Shown: one piece after another, positions 36,028-46,290 of the stretch
Layout of the letters: each line of letters starts with the position of its first letter
Position numbering within the stretch: position 1 is the stretch's first letter
Assembly: GCA_014946745.1 (NCBI GenBank)
Contig: JADCRD010000002.1
Span: 434,001-498,000, forward strand
From: Lysobacterales bacterium
GTDB lineage: Bacteria > Pseudomonadota > Gammaproteobacteria > Xanthomonadales > Xanthomonadaceae
Direction of reading: 5' to 3'
DNA: 64,000 nt
Made by a program: the position numbers and the translations under genes
The notes under the pieces: model-generated
What the model was told of the DNA's origin: nothing
The model's database searches: none
What the model saw: only the letters and a program-made list of their open reading frames with translations

Positions 36028-37224
36028 GTGGATTTCGCGAGCGTGTCGGTGCTGGTGGTGGAAGACCATGGTTTCCAGCGGCGGATGGCCTTGCGCCTGC
36101 TGCAGGACCTTGGCTGCGGCGAGTGTCTGGACGCCGCCAGCGGCGAGGAAGCGCTGGCCCTGCTGCAGGCCCGCACGCAGCCCGTGCAGGTGCTGCTGGT
36201 CGACCTCGACATGCCCGGCATGGATGGCGTGCAGTTCATCGCCGCGATTGCCGGCACCGGGCTGGCGCAGTCGCTGGTAGTCGCCAGCGCACTGGAACCC
36301 GCCCTGCAGCAGACCGTCGAGAACATGGCGCGGGCCTACGGGCTGCGCGTGCTGGGCAGCGTGCAGAAGCCGCTGACCAGCACCAAGCTGCGCGACGTCC
36401 TGTCGACGCTGGCGATGGAAGCCGCACCGATCGGCGCCAGCCCGCTCGGCGCGCCCAGCGCCGAGTGCCTGCAGCAGGCGCTGCGAGACAACGAGTTCGT
36501 CGCCTACTTCCAGCCCCAGGTCACGGTCGACAACGGCCGGGTCGTCACCGTGGAAGCGCTGGCGCGCTGGCGCCGCAGCGACGGCGAAATGGTGTGGCCC
36601 GCCCAGTTCATCCCGGCCCTGGAGAACGCCGGGCTGATCGAAGCGCTGACTTTGCGCATGCTCGATCAGGCCTGCGAGTGGCAGGCGCGCTGGGCGGCCG
36701 AAGGGCTGTCGCTGCGGGTGGCAGTGAACGTGTCCATGCTCGGCCTCATCGAGGCCGGTGCTGCCGACCGCTTCCAGCAGGTCGCCGAGCGGCACGGCGT
36801 GGCGCCCTCGCAGATCGTGCTGGAGTTGACCGAAAGCGCCGTGATGCAGGAGGCCGCCACCGCGCTGCAGGCCCTGGCCCGGCTGCGGCTCAAGGGCTTC
36901 GGGCTGTCGATCGACGACTTCGGCACCGGGTACTCCTCGCTGTCGCAGCTTTCGCAGATCCCCTTCACCGAACTCAAGATCGACCAGACCTTCGTCACCG
37001 GCGCGCAGCGCAACCCGCGCCGGCGCGCGGTGGTTGAGGCCAGCCTCGAGCTTGCTCGCAAACTCGGGCTGTCGGTGGTCGGCGAAGGCGTGGAAACCGC
37101 GGCCGAGTGGCAGATGCTGGCGGAACTCGACTGCACCTATGCCCAGGGCTACCTGATCGGTCGTCCGGTGCCCGGCGAGGAGCTGCCGGGGGTGGTCGGT
37201 GCCTGGCGGCGACCCGAGGGATGA
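36028..37224 (+). CDS. Response regulator with EAL c-di-GMP phosphodiesterase domain
   Basis: 398 residues from the GTG at 36028, which has an AGGGGG site 6 bp upstream; an in-frame ATG at 36010 is possible. A receiver domain (1-125, phospho-Asp D59 in V-D-L-D-M-P-G) is followed by an EAL domain from about 145. Catalytic blocks are intact: V-E-A-L-A-R-W, V-N-V-S, E-L-T-E-S, D-D-F-G-T-G-Y-S-S-L, L-K-I-D, G-E-G-V-E-T. It should degrade c-di-GMP on phosphorylation. The next gene is a hybrid histidine kinase with HPt, the likely phosphodonor; the pair resembles RocS/RocR or Vie systems. Confidence 0.92.
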   Translation: MDFASVSVLVVEDHGFQRRMALRLLQDLGCGECLDAASGEEALALLQARTQPVQVLLVDLDMPGMDGVQFIAAIAGTGLAQSLVVASALEPALQQTVENMARAYGLRVLGSVQKPLTSTKLRDVLSTLAMEAAPIGASPLGAPSAECLQQALRDNEFVAYFQPQVTVDNGRVVTVEALARWRRSDGEMVWPAQFIPALENAGLIEALTLRMLDQACEWQARWAAEGLSLRVAVNVSMLGLIEAGAADRFQQVAERHGVAPSQIVLELTESAVMQEAATALQALARLRLKGFGLSIDDFGTGYSSLSQLSQIPFTELKIDQTFVTGAQRNPRRRAVVEASLELARKLGLSVVGEGVETAAEWQMLAELDCTYAQGYLIGRPVPGEELPGVVGAWRRPEG

Positions 37225-37273
37225 GTCGCCGAGCGCCGCCGCACCGCGGCGGCCCGGCGGCGAGGCCGCCGGG

Positions 37274-39697
<2,424 letters not shown>

Positions 39698-39791
39698 GGC
39701 AGGGGCTGCCGCGGCCTGGGTCGGATCGGGTCGGATCGGTGCCGCCGGCGCGCACCGCTATGCTGTGCGGCCCTCGCTTGCACGCTGAACC

Positions 39792-40697
39792 ATGGCCTTC
39801 GATGCCTTCCTGCTGATCGTGGTGATGCTGGTGGTCGGCATGCTCGCCGCCCGCAGCGGCCTGTTCGCCGACAACGCCGCCGAAGTGCTGAATCGCTTCG
39901 TGCTCTATGTCTGTCTGCCGGCGGCGATCCTGCGGGCGGCGCCCAAGCTTGAGTTCAGCACCGCGCTGATCGGTCTGGTGGCGGTGCCCTGGATCGTGCT
40001 GCTGCTGAGCATCGCGCTGGTGCTGCTGGCCGCACGCCTGCTGCGCTTTGGCGAAGCCGAGCGCGCGGTGCTGCTGCTGTGCGTGCCGCTCGGCAACACC
40101 AGCTACCTCGGCTATCCGCTGATCGAGGCCATGCTGGGCGAGTACGCGCTGCGCTACGCCGTGGTCTACGACCAGTTCGGCAGCTTTCTGATTCTCTCCA
40201 CCTGGGGCCTGTGGGTGCTGGCGCGCTACGGCGGCGACACCCGACCGCGTCCGCGCGACATCGGCCTGCGGGTGCTGAAGTTCCCGCCCTTCATCGCCCT
40301 GGTGCTGGCGCTCACCCTGATGCCCGCGCAGCCGCCGCAGGCGATCGACGCGATTCTTGAGCGCCTCGCCGACGCGCTGCTGCCGGTGGTGGCGATGGCG
40401 GTGGGCCTGCAGGTGCGGCTGACCCTGCCCGCGCGCGAAGCCGTGCCGCTGGCGGTGGGCATCGGCTACAAGCTGGCGCTGATGCCCCTGCTGGTCTGGC
40501 TGCTGCTGCCGCTGTTGGGGCTGTCCGGCGACATGGCGCGGGCGGCGGTGCTGGAGACCGCGATGCCGCCGATGATCACCGCCGGTGCGCTGGCCATCTC
40601 GCACGGTCTGGCGCCGCGGCTGGCAGCGGCCTTTGTCGGCTACGGGATCGTACTCTCGCTGCTTTCCTTGCCGCTCTGGCATAGGCTGCTCGCCTGA
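39792..40697 (+). CDS. AEC-family (auxin efflux carrier-like) transporter
   Basis: 301 residues with about ten membrane segments in the two five-helix halves typical of the bacterial AEC family. Marks include N-R-F-V-L-Y-V-C-L-P-A-A-I-L in the second helix, V-P-L-G-N-T-S-Y-L-G-Y-P, and A-M-P-P-M-I-T-A-G-A-L-A in the second half. It should export or exchange organic acids or amino-acid derivatives at the inner membrane; the substrate is unknown. Same direction as the kinase gene but with a 94-bp gap. Confidence 0.88.
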   Translation: MAFDAFLLIVVMLVVGMLAARSGLFADNAAEVLNRFVLYVCLPAAILRAAPKLEFSTALIGLVAVPWIVLLLSIALVLLAARLLRFGEAERAVLLLCVPLGNTSYLGYPLIEAMLGEYALRYAVVYDQFGSFLILSTWGLWVLARYGGDTRPRPRDIGLRVLKFPPFIALVLALTLMPAQPPQAIDAILERLADALLPVVAMAVGLQVRLTLPAREAVPLAVGIGYKLALMPLLVWLLLPLLGLSGDMARAAVLETAMPPMITAGALAISHGLAPRLAAAFVGYGIVLSLLSLPLWHRLLA

Positions 40698-40725
40698 GCC
40701 CCCTGCCCTTCGCCGGAGTTACGCC

Positions 40726-41766
40726 ATGGCCATCGATCCGCAGCGTCTCGCTTCGCTCTATCCGCTGGACAGCCTGCGTCGCGATACGCTCGAACACCTG
40801 GCGGGCGACGCCAGCCTGCTGCACTACGGACCCGGCGAGCCGCTGTTCCGCGCCGGCGAGATCGACGAGGATCTCGTCTACCTCTTGAGCGGCGAGATCG
40901 ACGGCCAGTACCCGGACGGGCGCGGCAAGCGCATCGAGTCGGACAGCCTGCAGGGCCGCTACCCGGTGGGCGAGGCGCAGCCGCGGCGCTTCTCCGCCAT
41001 CGCCGGGCCGGAGGGCGCCGATGTGGTGCGCCTTGAGCGTCGTGCTACCGAGAAGCTGCTGGCCTGGGACCAGCTGTGCCGGCACCGCAACGAACAGGCC
41101 GACAGCGCGGAAGACAACGCCTGGGTCTACCGCCTGCTGGGCAGCCGCGCCTTCCAGAAGCTGCCCACCGGCAACATCGAACGGATGTTCGCGGCCTTCC
41201 GCGAGATCCGCGTGCCGGCCGGCGAGCGCGTGATCGAGGAGGGCGCACAGCCGGACTACTTCTACGTGATCAAGCAGGGCAGCCTGTCGGTGGCGAAGAC
41301 GCTCGACGGCCAACCGGTGATCGTGGCCTATCTGGTCCGCGGCGACTGCTTCGGCGAGGACGCTCTGCTGTCCAACAGCGCGCGCAACGCCACGGTGCGC
41401 ACGCTGGAGGACTGCCGGTTGATGCGGCTGTCGCGGCAGGAATTCGAAACCGTGCTGAAGCCGCCGGCGGTGGACTGGGCCACGGTCGAGGAGGCCGCCG
41501 CGCTGACCCGCGCCGGAGCCCGCGTGGTCGATGTGCGCCTGCCCAGCGAGTTCCGCCAGCGCGCCCTGCGCGACGCCATCAACCTGCCCTTGGCCACCCT
41601 GCGCGAAGGCGCCGTGGAGCAGCTCGATCGCCGCCGTCCCGTGCTCGTCTACTGCAATACCGGCGAACGCAGCGCGGCGGCCTGTTTCATCCTCACCCGG
41701 CTGGGCTACGACGTGCGGGCGCTGCAGGGGGGCTTGGCGCGGGTGATGAAGAAACAACCCGCCTAG
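40726..41766 (+). CDS. cNMP-binding / rhodanese fusion protein
   Basis: 346 residues; ATG after GGAG at 8 bp. Two cyclic-nucleotide-binding beta-barrel regions (about 25-110 and 145-240; second with I-R-V-P-A-G-E-R-V-I-E-E-G and G-D-C-F-G-E-D-A-L-L) are followed by a rhodanese domain (about 250-345) with active loop C-N-T-G-E-R-S-A. The Cys is present, so sulfur transfer is possible. No DNA-binding or kinase domain, so it is not a CRP regulator. Cytosolic. It could link a nucleotide signal to sulfur or persulfide chemistry. It starts 28 bp after the transporter gene and may be in its operon. Confidence 0.88.
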   Translation: MAIDPQRLASLYPLDSLRRDTLEHLAGDASLLHYGPGEPLFRAGEIDEDLVYLLSGEIDGQYPDGRGKRIESDSLQGRYPVGEAQPRRFSAIAGPEGADVVRLERRATEKLLAWDQLCRHRNEQADSAEDNAWVYRLLGSRAFQKLPTGNIERMFAAFREIRVPAGERVIEEGAQPDYFYVIKQGSLSVAKTLDGQPVIVAYLVRGDCFGEDALLSNSARNATVRTLEDCRLMRLSRQEFETVLKPPAVDWATVEEAAALTRAGARVVDVRLPSEFRQRALRDAINLPLATLREGAVEQLDRRRPVLVYCNTGERSAAACFILTRLGYDVRALQGGLARVMKKQPA

Positions 41767-41982
41767 GGCGCGCGTGTCGCGCACGGACACCTTCGATAGA
41801 CGCTTGTCCTAAGTCGAAGCTCGCGGCGACGCGGGCGTTCGTGGCTACGTGCGCACCGCGCATGCATCGCTCTTCCACGTGCCCGGTTGAGAGCGCGCGC
41901 CGGGGGTTCCTTGAGGTCGCGGGGGATGCGCGACACGCGCAGCCGACGCGCGTTGACGCGACGGAGGCGAGTGTCGAGGTCC

Positions 41983-42000
41983 GGTGGGTCAAGACCCACC
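41983..42000 (+). repeat. REP-like palindrome, copy 4
   Basis: GGTGGGTCAAGACCCACC followed by CTATG, preceded by the head GAGGCGAGTGTCGAGGTC. This head is shared, with few changes, by copies 1 and 6 in their own orientation. Confidence 0.75.
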
Positions 42001-42015
42001 CTATGGGATCGCCAC

Positions 42016-42090
42016 GCTTCGGCTTCGGCTTCGGCTTCGGCTTCGGCTTCGGCTTCGGCTTCGGCTTCGGCTTCGGCTTCGGCTTCGGCT
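42016..42090 (+). repeat. Hexanucleotide microsatellite (GCTTCG), about 12.5 units
   Basis: About 75 bp of uninterrupted GCTTCG, 16 bp after the REP-like copy 4. A long, perfect run of this kind is rare in bacteria and is probably length-variable. Confidence 0.85.
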
Positions 42091-42349
42091 CCTGCGGGCA
42101 GGAGCCCGCGCTTTGCCCGAGGCCCCTGGGGGGCGGCGGGAGGCGGTCGATCAGCCCGCGGGTTGGCCGCACGGATGCGGCCAAGGTTTTGGACAGGCCA
42201 GGGACGGCCTGTCCGAAAACCCCGACCGACTCACGCGTACCCGGAGCGCAGGGATGCGCGTAGGGCGCGGACGAGGGGTGGCCATTTCTTGGCCTACCGT
42301 ATGGGTCCACCCACCACACCTACCGCAGCGCTTTGCGCTGTGCTGGGCC

Positions 42350-42628
42350 TCAGCCGCTGACCGCCGCCCAGCCCTCGATTGGCAGCACGCTGTCGATATC
42401 GCGGTTGCGCGTGGTCGGTAGACGGGTGAGCACATCGGTCAGCCAGGCCTGCGGGGACAGGCCATTGGCCATTGCGGTGGTGACGAGGCTCATGATCGCG
42501 GCGGCGCGTGGGCCCGATTTCGTGCCGCCGAGGAACAGCCAGTTCTTGCGACCGAGCGTGATCGGGCGGATAGCGTTTTCGATCGGGTTGTTGTCGAGAA
42601 GGTACGGGCTGAATGGAAACTGGTGCGC
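42350..42628 (-). pseudogene. IS66-family transposase remnant (C-terminal end)
   Basis: Minus-strand frame with Y-L-L-D-N-N-P-I-E-N-A-I-R-P, then L-G-R-K-N-W-L-F, S-L-V-T-T-A-M-A-N-G-L and the end I-D-S-V-L-P-I-E-G-W. This is the C-terminal part of an IS66 transposase. It is cut off at its 5' side by an in-frame TAG at 42629-42631 and the rest of the element is missing. Confidence 0.85.
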
Positions 42629-42948
42629 CTAGCGATGAATCTGCGACGGATGGCGGCTCGGGCATGAGCCAAACGCAGGCCCAGGGTCTGCAGTCAGCGC
42701 CGCACCCTCCAACGAGATTCACAGCGCCATGCACTTCAGACCAGCCCGTGCATCGGGCAGTCGGAAACAACGGCGGCCTCTTCAACACCTACCGCCGCTG
42801 CGCCGCCTCGTCAGCTGCGCAGGCTCCTGGAAAACCCTGAACAAGGAACTCGCCGAAGAGACTGGGGCCTTCACCCAGCCTTTCGCACTTACAGGTTGAG
42901 GCCGCCAAGTCCTGCGGGCCGAGGCAACGACCCGCAGGAGCCGATCAG
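42629..42948. other. Spacer after the IS66 remnant, no gene seen
   Basis: Possibly more insertion-sequence debris: no frame shows a recognisable protein. It is the downstream side of the Cys-rich small gene. Confidence 0.4.
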
Positions 42949-43167
42949 CTAGAGATAGCCGCCGCAGTCGGTCATGCACACGTCACGGTAGTGCCGTTCG
43001 CAAAGGTTGCGATGGAAGGGAGTGTCGGGCCTGGATGCAAGACAGGCCTGGTACTGCTGGATGCAGTACAAGGGGCAATCCTCGACCTCGACAGCCTGGA
43101 CCTTGGTGAAACCAATTGTCGCGCCCAAAGTGAGCGCCGCAAAGCCGGTCAGAATCTTGGTCCGCAT
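42949..43167 (-). CDS. Small secreted six-Cys protein
   Basis: 72 residues. The ATG at 43167 follows a strong AGGAGA site at 7 bp. A signal peptide (about 1-25) is followed by a short mature part with six Cys in a near-symmetric pattern, C-x3-C-x6-C-x13-C-x7-C-x3-C, suggesting two helices or loops tied by three disulfides. No family recognised. It stands alone among transposon remnants, so it may be an accessory gene. Function unknown; exported. Confidence 0.72.
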   Translation of the reverse strand: MRTKILTGFAALTLGATIGFTKVQAVEVEDCPLYCIQQYQACLASRPDTPFHRNLCERHYRDVCMTDCGGYL

Positions 43168-43831
43168 GGGTCAATCTCCTGTTCAAAGACGCGCGAGCCG
43201 CAAGTAGCTCGCGGGCTGGGTCATTCTCCGAAAATTCCGGAGGTCGGGACAGACGGCCTGCCCAACAGTTCTGATCTTAATCGGTAACGCGAGGTTTGTA
43301 ACTCTGCTCAGATCCAAAATATTCCGAGGTAGGACGCGCGAGATCAGCGCAGATCCCGATCCACCCAAGTGAAGCCATCACCCATCAGCGAGGGCGAGCG
43401 AGACGCGGGGTCACCAGTGGGCCGCCCGTGTCAACAGGGCCGACAGAACTCCTCCCCTTTTCCGGGCTTCTCTTTTCCTGCTGACCCTCTCGTGGCTTGA
43501 CCGTCCCGCCTCTGTTTCGATGTGGCTGCGGCCCCTGGCCGCACCAGCGTCGAAGCTTGCTTCGCCACATTCTGGTTCGAGCGGTCTCCCGCCCTCGGCA
43601 TCGCCGCCCCAAACACTCACCATGCGAGCGTAGCGAGTGAAAGCCTAGGCGCGTAGCGCCCGAACGGTTCTGCCGTGGCGTCCATGTGGCCGGTTTCGGC
43701 TGCACAGGTAGCGTGGTTCGCGCGTTGCGCGTCCAACCCTTCGTTGGCTCGCCGGGCAGGCGGCCCCTGCCATTGAATCGGGTTCGACGACGCCTGTGTC
43801 ACCCGGTTGCTTCGCGACAACGCGCTGCGCG
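43168..43831. other. Intergenic between the Cys-rich gene and the IS110 remnant
   Basis: No supported gene; open frames on both strands are Arg-rich and look like chance. The stretch 43375-43720 resembles non-coding dispersed DNA. A CCAAC/GTTGG mini-hairpin lies near 43733. Confidence 0.4.
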
Positions 43832-44449
43832 CTACGCCTTCACGACGCCGCTGCGCGACTGGCCCGGCACGCTGCGCAGAGCTTGCGGTTCGGGCGTGCA
43901 ACGAATCGACTCCAGCACCCAGCGTTCCATCGGGTCGACTTGTGTGTGGACGTTGGTGCGAATGCCGTATCCGCTGCGCCGCGACCACGCGCATTGCAGC
44001 GAGTTGGTCAGCCTCGCGCTCTGGCGCACCAGCAAAAAGCGTCGTCGCAGCAGATCGCGCACGCCGCGTTGCTCACGCGGGTAGATGTAGCCCTCGGGCA
44101 GCAGGTTCAGGCGCAGCAGATGGGCAAGATGCCGCGCATCCGTGTGGTCGTTGTCGTGCTTCAGGCCTGCGTACTGCGGAACCGCCGCCGTGTTCACGAG
44201 CCGAACATCCACGCCGGCATCCATCAGGCCGTCGACCAGCCAGTACCAGTTGTAGGCCGACTCAACGGCGAGCGCCTTCAGCGTCTTGAGGAAGGGCGCA
44301 CCTGCTCCAAGCTGTTGGGTAAACGCCGCTCGAACACCACATGGTCCTGCTCGTCGATGACGGACAGCACCCCGTTGTTGGAATGAAGATCGATCGCTGC
44401 GTACAGTGTCGTCGCCGCCTCCCACTGCTGCTGGACATGAGCCAGCTAG
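43832..44449 (-). pseudogene. IS110-family transposase remnant (N-terminal domain)
   Basis: On the minus strand: Y-A-A-I-D-L-H-S-N-N-G-V-L-S-V-I-D-E-Q-D-H-V (44300-44430), then, after a one-base deletion near 44294, F-L-K-T-L-K-A-L-A-V-E-S-A-Y-N-W-Y-W-L-V-D-G-L and H-T-D-A-R-H-L-A-H-L-L. These carry the D, E and D of the IS110 DEDD catalytic domain. The C-terminal Transposase_20 part is absent, and the start codon is lost (in-frame TAG just upstream). The element is dead. Confidence 0.85.
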
Positions 44450-44589
44450 GTTCCGCACCTTGGACTGTCCTGTCAGCAGTCGGGGGCGGCGCGATGAGTC
44501 TTCAAGCCTAGCTTCGTAGCATCCTCGCCCCGGTTCACGGATCTCGCACTTGTCAGCGATCCCGAGCCGGTCCGCTGTCAGGAGCCGTC

Positions 44590-45022
44590 TCACAGCCCCG
44601 CATGCTTCGCCCAGAAGTCCGCGGGCGACAGGATCGGGTGCCGTTCGCCCAGCGCGAGCAGGTCTTTGCCACCGGTGACCAAGTAGTCCGCAGCACTGGT
44701 TTTGCAGCGCCGCGATCAGGGTGCCGAGCACGTCGTGGTCCTTCGGGTCGCGCAGGTCCGGCGCGCTGGCGGTTGCGGGTTCGATCACTTCCGCCTGGAT
44801 CGACAGCGCATCCACCGGGTCATCGATCTCACTGGCGCTCAGCCCGTGCCGATGCGCGAGCCTGGGCAGCACACGACGGAGTTCGCCCAGGATGTAGTCG
44901 GACAGCAGCACTTCGACCGAACCGTGCCGCCAGGCCGCGGGGATCTTGCCGGGCACGCTGGCCGTGTAGGCGATGCCGGACAGCAGGACATGGGTGTCCA
45001 GCACCACGCGCAGCGTCGCCAT
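44590..45022 (-). pseudogene. PIN-domain toxin (VapC/COG1569-like), frameshifted
   Basis: The ATG at 45022 opens a PIN domain: V-V-L-D-T-H-V-L-L-S-G (D9), then D-Y-I-L-G-E-L and R-D-P-K-D-H-D-V-L-G-T-L-I-A-A. At a run of four A (44700-44703) the frame is shifted by one base. After it, in the +1 frame, the expected end follows: A-A-D-Y-L-V-T-G-G-K-D-L-L-A-L-G and a stop at 44590. The gene pairs with the antitoxin 5 bp upstream. The last D block V-T-G-G-K-D is beyond the shift, so the toxin is probably inactive unless the extra base is a sequencing error or is bypassed. Confidence 0.82.
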
Positions 45023-45027
45023 GCGTC

Positions 45028-45309
45028 TCAGCCTTCGGCGCCGGGGCGGCGGGCCTCGCGAACGGCGGCATCGATTTCCGCCATGCCATCGGCTTGCGGA
45101 GTTGCCGCGAGGCCTGCTTCGATGCGCGCCCACAGTGCTTCGAAGCGCGCCTGCAGGCGGCGGATACATGCGAACAGCCGCGCGTCGACGAGGGCGGCAA
45201 CGGGCTTGCCGTCCTTGTTGATGACGATGCTGTCGTGTCGGTACTGCACCTGGTCCAGCATCTCGCCGAGGTTCTGGCGAAAGGCGACGACGCTGGTTTC
45301 AGTGATCAC
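45028..45309 (-). CDS. Phd/YefM-family antitoxin
   Basis: 93 residues, GTG start at 45309; no ATG in the same frame fits. The N-terminus T-E-T-S-V-V-A-F-R-Q-N-L-G-E-M-L-D-Q-V and I-V-I-N-K-D-G-K-P-V-A-A-L-V match Phd/YefM DNA-binding antitoxins. The C-terminal part would wrap the toxin. It lies 5 bp before the PIN toxin, in the usual antitoxin-toxin order, and is intact while the toxin is frameshifted. Confidence 0.88.
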   Translation of the reverse strand: MITETSVVAFRQNLGEMLDQVQYRHDSIVINKDGKPVAALVDARLFACIRRLQARFEALWARIEAGLAATPQADGMAEIDAAVREARRPGAEG

Positions 45310-45624
45310 GGCGGGCTTCCCGAAGTCGGTACGGCCAGCATGGTCGATATGACTTGAAGGGCAAGTCTGGCGGCGGAAGATCCGGAACGGCTGCGGTCCT
45401 TATTCACCCCAAGCGCAGCTCTGCCGGGGATCCGGACGTTCCAGACCTGTCTCGACAGCATCCGCGACGCCAGCCGACGCGTGCGCGACGCAAAGAACGC
45501 GGGGGTTGCGGGAGGGCCTCCGTCGAGCGTCCAGACCCCGCGCTGGACGAAACCGCTGCCGGCACTTGCTGCCGCAGCGGGATATCCATACGATGTCTGA
45601 AATCAGACGACGTACGCTTTTGAC
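45310..45624. other. Divergent spacer between antitoxin and TetR genes
   Basis: No gene. It holds the inverted repeat at 45595-45608 near the TetR start and a GGATATCC palindrome just before it. The antitoxin promoter should also be here. Confidence 0.5.
45595..45608. promoter_or_regulatory. Inverted repeat GTCTGA-AA-TCAGAC, probable TetR operator
   Basis: Perfect 6-bp arms around AA, ending 16 bp before the TetR start codon. Placement and symmetry fit a self-regulating operator of the TetR-P450 unit. Confidence 0.5.
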
Positions 45625-46290
45625 ATGCGCCCATCCGCTGCTCCCGCCAATCCCCGGCGCCCCGGAAAGCGCGAGCGAACCGCTGCGCACCTGTCCGCCA
45701 CGGCTTTCCGCCTGTTCGAGGCGCAGGGCTTCGATGCCGTGACGATGGAGCAGATCGCCGCCGAAGCCGGGGTCGCCAAGGCCACGCTGTACGACCATTT
45801 CCCGGTCAAGGAGGCGCTGCTCGCGCACCGGATGCGCGAAGACATCGCCGCGGGCATGCAGGAGCGCGCGGCCGCGCTCGCGGCCCATCCGACCTTCGAG
45901 TCGCGCATGCGCTACCTGCTCACGGAGTCGGCGCAGTGGAACAGCGCGCGCCGCGCCTACCTGCCGGCCTACCTGCGCTACCTCACCCGCCAGGCACGCT
46001 ACGGCGAGGGCGGTGCATCGCCGGCGAATGCGAAGGCCGCCCCGATCGACAACGGCACCCGCGGCATCCTCGCCGCGATGTTCGCCGCCGCGCAGCAGAG
46101 CGGTGAGATCGACCCGCGGCTCGATGTCGCGATGCTCGCGGCCAGCGTCGAGTACCTGCTGTTCGGTGCCGTGGCGGGCTGGCTCGAAGACCCGTCCATC
46201 GATCTGACCACGCGCTTCCTCGCCGCCTTCGACCTGGCCCTGCACGGGATGGCGGCGCGCCCGACTTCGAACGTCTCTGGAGCCCCCTGA
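45625..46290 (+). CDS. TetR/AcrR-family transcriptional regulator
   Basis: 221 residues. The N-terminal helix-turn-helix spans about 20-65: A-T-A-F-R-L-F-E-A-Q-G-F-D-A-V-T-M-E-Q-I-A-A-E-A-G-V-A-K-A-T-L-Y-D-H-F. The C-terminal ligand domain has no further mark. Its stop overlaps the start of the P450 gene (TGATG), so both are expected on one transcript with coupled translation. A GTCTGA-AA-TCAGAC repeat lies just upstream as a likely operator. The regulator probably senses a substrate or product of the P450. Confidence 0.92.
   Translation: MRPSAAPANPRRPGKRERTAAHLSATAFRLFEAQGFDAVTMEQIAAEAGVAKATLYDHFPVKEALLAHRMREDIAAGMQERAAALAAHPTFESRMRYLLTESAQWNSARRAYLPAYLRYLTRQARYGEGGASPANAKAAPIDNGTRGILAAMFAAAQQSGEIDPRLDVAMLAASVEYLLFGAVAGWLEDPSIDLTTRFLAAFDLALHGMAARPTSNVSGAP

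Larger units (their letters stand above)
41767..42349. other. Repeat zone with REP element and hexamer microsatellite
   Basis: No gene. It holds REP-like copy 4 (41983-42000), the GCTTCG microsatellite (42016-42090), a decayed REP-like sequence near 42300 (GTATGGGTCCACCCACC) and a general repeat-like GGCCAGGGACGGCC sequence. Confidence 0.6.

Noticed and set aside
43720-43760. CCAAC...GTTGG hairpin resembling an integron attC end.
   Set aside because: The required RYYYAAC and GTTRRRY core boxes are not matched and no integrase or cassette array is seen.
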